Shown here in pieces: positions 57,815 through 64,000 of a stretch of DNA of 64,000 bases. A program made the translations under genes and the position numbers. A model generated the notes under the pieces. It searched no databases and was not told where the DNA came from. It was given only the letters and a program-made list of their open reading frames with translations. The stretch is from Stachybotrys elegans (Eukaryota; Ascomycota; Sordariomycetes; Hypocreales; Stachybotryaceae), in contig JAGPNK010000004.1 in assembly GCA_020746835.1 (NCBI GenBank), positions 186,001 through 250,000 on the forward strand. Reading direction: 5' to 3'. The first letter of the stretch is position 1. Each line of letters begins with the position of its first letter.

Positions 57815-58644
57815 GACTTCAGAACTAGAGCACAGAACCCCTCCTATAGCAATGTTTGGATTGTTAGAGTAATGTTCAGTCCTAGAAAGTTGAGAGGGGA
57901 CGATTTATATGTCACTGGAACAAGTCTTGTCTCCCTTCCATCTAGGCGGCGCTTTGTTTTATAACTGTGGCTTAGAGTAAACCTGGCCGCCACAACATCG
58001 TGCCACTCAGGTGACTGGTTCAGTGTTGTTTCAGGACATAACTTTATCTTCTTGAAAGGCTTGTCTGGACCATAATGAAAGACAATTCCATGTTTTGAAT
58101 GAAGGGTTTATGCCAACAGGCAGTTGTCGAAATCTATCGGAAATATTGAGCACATAAACAAACCAAGGCTTCGACTGTTGCTTCGATCGCAAGCTCAAGT
58201 GGTTGGCGAATCGTATTTGGAAGGAAAGGTGATTTACGTCGAAGAAATGGAGGCGTTCAGCCACTTCCCTTGTTCCGGGACAGTGGTGTTTCTAGCAAGC
58301 CACCAGGGACGCCCTGGAATATATCAGTTGACTCACCAAAGTATAGCTTGCAGAAACGAAAAGGATGGTGTCGGCCTAGGAGGTTTGGTCCCGGTACGTC
58401 AAGATGTAGCTAATATTGATAAGCACAAGAAACTTTCCCCACTGCCATGACAAGATCGGTAATTGCTCGGTAAGCTATTGCCGACTTGAGTGGGTCATCT
58501 GGTGATAATCACGGCTTGAGGTCGGTAATCTTGAAGACAGTCACAAGAGCTACACAAACGCACATGATTCCCTCAACACGCAAGATTGTATGTAACCCCA
58601 TCTGTGCTGTCTCGAAACGCTGATTCCAACCCATCCAGCTGAAA
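57815..58644. other. Divergent promoter region
   Basis: About 830 bases between the divergent cysteine-rich gene and the dipeptidase gene. No gene or clear motif recognised. Confidence 0.4.
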
Positions 58645-60075
58645 ATGAGTAGCAACAATGAACAGCCGAGCATCAATATGGAGAAGCCGTCTCGAAATAG
58701 CCAATCCAAGAAGTGGTTTGCAATACCAGCTCTTGCTGGAGGATTAGCTCTAGCTGCAGCGACTCTTGGCTTTACTACAGGCAACAAACAAACCCCAGAG
58801 CTGTCAGACTACTCCACAAGACTGGAACAGATCCTTGAGACAACGCCTCTGATCGATGGACACAATGACCTGCCGTACCTACTTCGCATCGAGCTGCAGA
58901 ACAAGATCTACGATAACTCAATCTTTACGTTTCAAGAAGGTAATCAGATGTTGACATCCTGGGATACTGTCCACAAGCTAAGCAGTGATAGGACTTGCCG
59001 GTCACACTGATTTGGTACGAATGAAGAAAGGACGGGTTGGGGCACAGTTTTGGTCCGTCTTTGTCGAATGCCCCGCGGCGGGCCCTCTGGACGATCCAAC
59101 CTACAGTGTCCGTGATACCTTGGAGCAGATCGACGTGACCCGGCGCTTTATTTCCACTGTTGAGGAGTTTGAATATTGCGACACTTCGGCATGCGTTGAA
59201 TCGGCCTATCGGGCCGGAAAGGTGGCAGGTATGCTCGGCGCAGAGGGTTTGCACCAAACCGGATCATCCATAGCGGTTATCCGGCAGTTCTTTGATCTCG
59301 GTGTGCGGTACATTACCATCACGCACAACTGTGACAACCCGTACGCGACCGCGGCTTCCACTGTCACCGACACATGTAAAGATGCAGGCTTAACCGAGTT
59401 TGGTGTCGCTGGTATTCGAGAGATGAATCGCCTCGGCATGATGGTGGATCTGGCACACACCTCCCACCAGACCATGAGACAGGTTTTGGACATCACGGCA
59501 TCGCCCGCCATCTTCTCTCACACGGCGTGTTATGCCCTGGCTGCCAACTACCGCAATACCCCTGACGATGTTATTGCGGCGCTGAAAACCAACGGGGGTG
59601 TCCTGATGATTATGTTTGTCAAGCGGTTTCTTAACGCCACTGACCCAGAGTCAGCCAATATCGAAACGGTAGTCGACCACATTATGCACGTGGTCAAAGT
59701 CGCAGGCTGGGATCACATCGGCATTGGTGGAGACTTTGACGGAACAGTGACGCTTGCAAATGGCATCAACTCGGTCGAAGACTACCCCCTGCTCATAGAA
59801 GCAGTTATGAGGCGAGGAGCTACAGATGCTCAGATCAAGAAGCTTATTGGAGAGAATCTGATCCGGTAGGTATTTTGTCTGACCGCTTAAGAGAAGGCTT
59901 CTAATGAACCGATAGGGTCTGGCGTCAGAATGAAAAGGTCGCAGCTGAACTGTCTCGCACGACCCTCCCAGTCGAAGATGTATGGGAGGGAAGGAAATTC
60001 CTTCGATGGAATAACCCACTTCCTCATATAATTCCAAACAACCCAAAACGAGTACCTGCGGCTGACTATTCGTGA
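58645..60075 (+). CDS. Membrane dipeptidase (peptidase M19)
   Basis: Exons 58645-58939, 58992-59865 and 59916-60075 give 442 residues. After a polar start comes one hydrophobic segment (IPALAGGLALAAATLGF, about 27-43), a signal anchor. Zinc ligands of the renal-dipeptidase family are all visible: HxD in IDGHNDLPY, bridging Glu in GAEGLHQTG, His in DLAHTSHQTM and FSHTACYAL, and Asp in GIGGDFDG. The enzyme hydrolyses dipeptides, and family members accept a D-residue in the C-terminal position (family knowledge). It probably faces the outside or the secretory/vacuolar lumen. Full length and intact. It converges with the N-carbamoyl hydrolase gene and stands beside two further D-amino-acid enzymes, which suggests it supplies D-amino acids. 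Confidence 0.93.
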
Positions 60076-60221
60076 GGCTTGGGTATGTTGAGGGCAACGA
60101 TGCATGTATTTGGTTCAAATATTTTCCTCTCATCATGATACATGAATTCAAACCGTCTCCTGACAGCTATGAAGTTTAATATCCTCTTGAAATTGAAGGA
60201 GACTATTGTTTGTATACTTTC

Positions 60222-61381
60222 TCACGGGCTTAGAAGAGGGGGTTCCTGCACTCCAACCTGTTCAACAAGTCGAGAGTAATGCTCAGGCCTCCTATGCTTT
60301 TCAAAGTCAAAGACCCTGTCCTTGCCCTTCTTACACTTCTCCAAGTCTATCGTTGCGCAAATAAGCTCGTCCTCCTTGGTGGTGGATTCGATGATTATGT
60401 GTCCATTAGGATCGATGATGCTTGAACCCGCAATAAGGCTTCCATGGTCCTCCGTACCGGCCTTGGCTGCATGGATGCTGAAGCAGGCATTTTGATAGCT
60501 GCCAGCTTGGCAGGATAGACGGTGATGGAAAAGTGCTTCTTGTTCTTGCTCCTCGTTTGCACCATCATACTGAGGCGCGAATGCTGTTGTGTTGTATCCC
60601 TCCTAGAAACATTATTAGCAAGAGTAGAAAAAACGCGACTTCAGACCCAATGGAGATCCAAAAGAATCGTACCCACAAGAACGAGTTCAACTCCTTGCAG
60701 CCCGTAAGACCTCCAGCCTTCGGCCCAGCGACGGTCATTGCAAATAAGCATACCCATTATGGGATCTCCTCTGCCATTGCTGTCTTTCGGGTCTGAGGCG
60801 GAGTTGTTCTGGTCCGCTTTGAGTGCCCCATGCAGTAACCCAGGTACTCGGAAGGCTTGAAAGCCGAAGTTTCCGGGCTTGAAATACCTCTTCTCCAGCT
60901 GTTGAGTAACCCCAGGTCTCGTGTCGGGTTCATATCGCCCTGGCAGGTGTATCTTTCTATACTTCGCAATGCATTCTTGCTTCGAAGCAGAGTAGTATAC
61001 CGCGGTGTTGTAGTCAGTTACTACACCATCGCCATCAGTCCAACGTTCTCCAAACCCAAATGATATATCGATTTTGAGTTTGTTGGCCTCTTCGATAAGC
61101 GGTCTAATGTTTGGTGTGGTGATCATGGCATAAGGATCAGTCGACGACGTCGGCTCGAAGAACCTGGAAAGCTCTTCCTCACTATCTATGATATAGGAAG
61201 GGAAGAATGTAGTGAAAGCGAGCTCCGGAAACACGACCAGGTTCACATTTTTTGTCGCAGCTTCCCGAAGCAATCGAACCATCCGATCCAGCACTTCTGA
61301 TCTCGGCGTCGTAAGACTTTGGATGGGTCCTAGCTGAGCGGCTGCTACAACCAGTTGTCTCTTGCTCGGTGTCGAATTCAT
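60222..61381 (-). CDS. N-carbamoyl-D-amino-acid hydrolase-like enzyme
   Basis: Exons 60677-61381 and 60603-adjacent 60222-60602 give 361 residues. Nitrilase-superfamily triad: Glu in NLVVFPELAFTTFFP, Lys in CIAKYRKIHLPG, Cys in MGMLICNDRRWAEG. The sequence around Glu (PELAFTTFFP) and Cys (CNDRRW) is that of D-carbamoylases, which turn N-carbamoyl-D-amino acids into D-amino acids, CO2 and ammonia. No signal peptide, so cytosolic. The donor is read as GTGGGT at 60676 and the acceptor at 60603; a neighbouring donor GTACGA would give a better local match but breaks the frame. C-terminal HHRLSCQAGSYQNACFSI and DPNGHIIIEST fit the family. It differs clearly from the secreted nitrilase at 21-22.7 kb. 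Confidence 0.88.
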
Positions 61382-62026
61382 GGCCTCTTGGTGCAGGGGT
61401 AGTATCGAGATGATGGCGGTGAATGGTATTCCCGAATGATCTGAATACCTGGTTGGTGATATAGAAAATCGTTGAGCTGGACTCCAATCTCATGTCGGCT
61501 ATGAATAACCGATAAACCCCACTTCGGGTTGGGAGCCGGCCAGAAGATCCACGCAGTAGTGAACTCGGCATAAGTATTTACAGACAACAACGGCTACTGG
61601 CCGATTCAAACGATGTTGGAATGACACGACGCATGATTAGCATAGTTATAACCGATACCTAGACGATTCAATCTTGATTACTCGTGAGCCATGATCCGAG
61701 CAAGATTGTCGAAATCGACTCCAATGTCATTCATGTCGACACAGTACAGCCGATGGCCCCGGATCAGTCCTCAAGGTTGAACTTGGCCCATATCTAACAC
61801 GCAGGGTAGCTCCCGACCAATTGTGATGGCTACAGAAAGTTTCATTTCCTAATGCTAGCCACGTCCAGGTTTTCTCAACATTGATTTGATACTAACAGCG
61901 TCGCCATAGGGGGCCTCCCTGACGTCGCTCATCTGTTTCCCATCGGGTGACAGAATCAGGAGCTCCCAGAAAGTTATCGTAGCGGAATTTTAATTTGTTG
62001 TCCATCAAAGCCTTAGCTAGCGAGCG
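61382..62026. other. Intergenic region with repeat copy C
   Basis: Holds the presumed promoter of the carbamoylase-like gene and the 68 bp element copy C. No gene recognised. Confidence 0.4.
61881..61948 (+). repeat. Dispersed 68 bp element, copy C
   Basis: Ungapped alignment with copy B gives about 71 percent identity, starting with the shared TTGATTTGATAC and GGGCCTCC blocks. It is the most diverged copy and lies about 80 bases past the stop of the D-amino-acid oxidase gene. Confidence 0.5.
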
Positions 62027-63361
62027 TTACAGGCGTGATTGCTTCGGTAACAGGTTTGCTGCGTATTGGGCCATGCCCCTATTTTTCCCGTTATCGTCAG
62101 TCGCTCGTTTACCAACCATTATCTCGTAGGACTTACCATGCTGCTTGAAACCCAGTTCCTCCTGCTCCGTAGTTGTGAATGACGAGTTTACCGTCTATCA
62201 ACTCGGACGCCACCCTGGCACCACCCTCACGACCAGCTGCACACAGTGAGTCAGCGATGAAACATCACTGCATCTGCTTTATGGAGTAACTTACGACGGA
62301 GACCAACTCCATGCTTGATCACCCTCAAATCCTCGGGCTTTCCCAACTGCGGTGCCAAGGCGCAGCATCGCTTCTTGATGGCTTCTGCAAATTCCAAATC
62401 GGCCTCACCATCCCAGTTGTGCTTCTGTCTGCACCCACCAAGAATAACACCGCCGCGCTCTCCACGCGGAAAGATGTGCGTTGCCTCGCCGTCACGGTGG
62501 GGAGCCCGGAAATACATTTTGCGGAGCGGTTCTGCAGGGCCTTCGACGAGGATGATTTGTCCCTGTCGCAATTATGTCAGGGTGATATGATTCGGGTAAT
62601 GGTAAGAGTTATGGATGAGAACCATACCCTTGCCGAGAAGATCTTGTTGTCTTCTACTCCGCCTAATTTCAAGGCTCCAATGCCAGTACAATTGAAAACT
62701 GCTGTGGTGTTCGGGTATGCTTCAAACGCTTCCTTGATATGCCGAAACACTCGACGGTGAACTGGAATACCAAGTTTTAAAGCTTCGGACTGTAGCCTAT
62801 CCCATATGGGCATTAGCAGCTTGCACCGGCAGTTCGAAGCCATCGGCCTTACCAAGGGAGATATTGTTGAACGTTGATGACAAAACTCGCCATCTCGAAA
62901 CCAAACGCGCAACCATCCGGCAGTTCCTCCTGCTCAATCTTTTTCAACCCTCCAACGAGCTCTTCGAACCAAAGCTTGCCGGTTGCTGGCGTCATGATCC
63001 CGACATCCTCGATGGGCTGTTCGTAATGCCATCGTATGTTCATGGGTTGGATACCAGACTCTGGGCGAGTGACAGCAATTTCCTTGAATTTTCGATAGGT
63101 TATCGCTTCCCAGTCTTCGTGGGGGCCATTGTCCCGAGCTGCTGGGAACCAATTCGCACCCCCCCAAGCTGAAGTGTAGTCCTTAGCTGAGTCGCCAGGC
63201 AGATACTTCGCCGCAATCACAATTTTAGCTTCTGGGTACCTGGCTCGGAGCTCCAGTGCGGTAACAAGACCGACTACGCCGGCTCCAATAACGAGAAAGA
63301 AAGCTGAAAGAGTTAGATGACTGTGACATCAAGGGCTCACATGAGTGATAAACTTACGCAT
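62027..63361 (-). CDS. D-amino-acid oxidase, peroxisomal
   Basis: Exons 63358-63361, 62853-63303, 62628-62796, 62295-62562, 62137-62236 and 62027-62078 give 347 residues, the usual length. FAD-binding motif VIGAGVVGL at the N-terminus, then KDYTSAWGGANW, the region lining the flavin. Conserved VFNCTGIGA and RGQIILVEGPAE precede the substrate part; GVGLRP-GREGG supplies the Arg that binds the substrate carboxylate (the GLRP is made across the 62237-62294 intron). The C-terminal signature HNYGAGGTGFQ is typical of the family. The last three residues are Ser-Arg-Leu, a peroxisomal targeting signal 1. Reaction: D-amino acid + O2 to 2-oxo acid, ammonia and H2O2. The first exon has only four coding bases (ATG C). 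Confidence 0.93.
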
Positions 63362-63629
63362 TGTGAAAGACTACTATTGAAAGAATATCATCTTACTATG
63401 ACTTTCGGTCTAAGAGGCGTACAAAGACTCCTCATAAATACAGCTGAACAATTCAAAACCCAGACCGACACGTCGGCTTTGAGCCGAGAAGTTACGGATC
63501 ATCCTTATCGGACTTCTCCACCCGGAAGCCAAGATAGGTAGAAGCCAGACGCTACAATGGCTCGATAAATCACAAAATCTCATGATTAACGGATCAGCGC
63601 GAAAAAGAGTCTATCTAAGCTGTCATGTC
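63362..63629. other. Promoter region of D-amino-acid oxidase gene
   Basis: About 270 bases between two minus-strand genes. Nothing specific recognised beyond an AT-rich TATTTAT-like word near 63435. Confidence 0.35.
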
Positions 63630-64000
63630 TTATGCAATCTTGTTTACAGGAGTGACCGGCTTTCCAGTCTTGAGAAAGGCTTCGAGATTATCAAGATTCA
63701 CCTTCTCGAAATTCTCCCAACTCGTCCTCGAGCAAACACCAATATGCGGGAGAACTGTAACACGCCAATTCTCCTTGAGCCTCGGGTTTATACCCGGCTC
63801 ATTCGCGTGTACGTCCAGACCTGCTCCCACAACACGTCCGCTCTCTAGAGCTTCTAGTAGCGCATCCTCATCCACCATTTTCCCTCTGGCGATATTGACA
63901 ACCCGAATTCCTTCCTTCTTGGCCAGCGAGAACTGCTTTGTAGAGAGCAGATGGTGGGTTTCGGGCGTATAAGGTGCAGCGAGGAGGATGCAATCCAGAT
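63630..64000 (-). CDS. D-2-hydroxyacid dehydrogenase, C-terminal part
   Basis: The frame is open to the right edge, so the N-terminal two thirds lie outside. The visible 122 residues include PETHHLL, then RVVNIARGKMVDEDAL with the catalytic Arg, GAGLDVHANEP with the catalytic Glu, and VTVLPHIGVCS with the catalytic His. Enzymes of this family reduce 2-oxo acids to D-2-hydroxyacids with NAD(P)H. It ends PVNKIA, with no peroxisomal signal, so it is likely cytosolic. Beside a D-amino-acid oxidase, whose product is a 2-oxo acid, it is a natural next step (inference). The 3' half is intact. Confidence 0.92.
   Translation of the reverse strand, partial: LDCILLAAPYTPETHHLLSTKQFSLAKKEGIRVVNIARGKMVDEDALLEALESGRVVGAGLDVHANEPGINPRLKENWRVTVLPHIGVCSRTSWENFEKVNLDNLEAFLKTGKPVTPVNKIA

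Noticed and set aside
1..64000. Intact transposons, CRISPR arrays, rRNA
   Set aside because: No transposase or reverse transcriptase motifs, terminal inverted repeats, regular spacers or rRNA-like sequence were seen on reading both strands.

Overview
The window is genomic DNA of a filamentous ascomycete (Pezizomycotina). The signs are many 45-100 nt GT-AG introns, a hybrid polyketide synthase-nonribosomal peptide synthetase, a Zn2Cys6 regulator, HET-domain genes, a DUF7580 gene, a HeLo-like/ankyrin gene, an RTA1 protein and a GH71 alpha-1,3-glucanase. I cannot name the genus from sequence alone. I saw no rRNA, tRNA, CRISPR array or intact transposon.

Layout. 1-7002: the 3' two thirds of a PKS-NRPS running off the left edge, followed by a HET gene, a Zn2Cys6 regulator and an RTA1-type membrane protein (7.3-12.2 kb), the likely flank of a secondary-metabolite cluster. 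12.2-21 kb: a decayed gene fragment, a DUF7580 gene, a C2H2 zinc-finger gene whose end runs into a decayed TPR array, a vWA gene with a polyglutamine start, and a second HET gene. 21.2-22.7 kb: a nitrilase with a signal peptide. After 3.5 kb without a recognised gene come a secreted trypsin (26.2-27.2 kb) and, at 29.2-34.9 kb, a nine-exon gene for a 1753-residue secreted protein joining a GH71 glucanase, cysteine-rich repeats and a subtilisin-type S8 peptidase. 36.7-41.8 kb: a broken small gene, an amidohydrolase, a short-chain dehydrogenase and a hemerythrin. 42-54 kb: a third HET gene, two small hypothetical genes, an F-box gene and a HeLo-like/ankyrin gene. 54.7-57.8 kb: a cytochrome P450 and a secreted cysteine-rich protein. 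58.6-64 kb: an M19 dipeptidase, an N-carbamoyl-D-amino-acid-hydrolase-like enzyme, a peroxisomal D-amino-acid oxidase and a D-2-hydroxyacid dehydrogenase cut by the right edge.

How the genes may work together. The last four genes form a plausible route for D-amino acids: release from dipeptides or N-carbamoyl forms, oxidation in the peroxisome to 2-oxo acids, and reduction to D-hydroxyacids. The secreted glucanase-peptidase and the trypsin point to attack on fungal cell wall or host protein. The HET, DUF7580 and HeLo-like genes are typical of self/non-self recognition regions.

The strongest candidates for something undescribed are the GH71-S8 fusion with Kex2-type sites between its parts, the D-amino-acid cluster, and a roughly 68 bp element present in three diverged copies beside the 3' ends of minus-strand coding sequence. 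All intron positions are my own reading of splice signals and frame; lengths were checked for divisibility by three.
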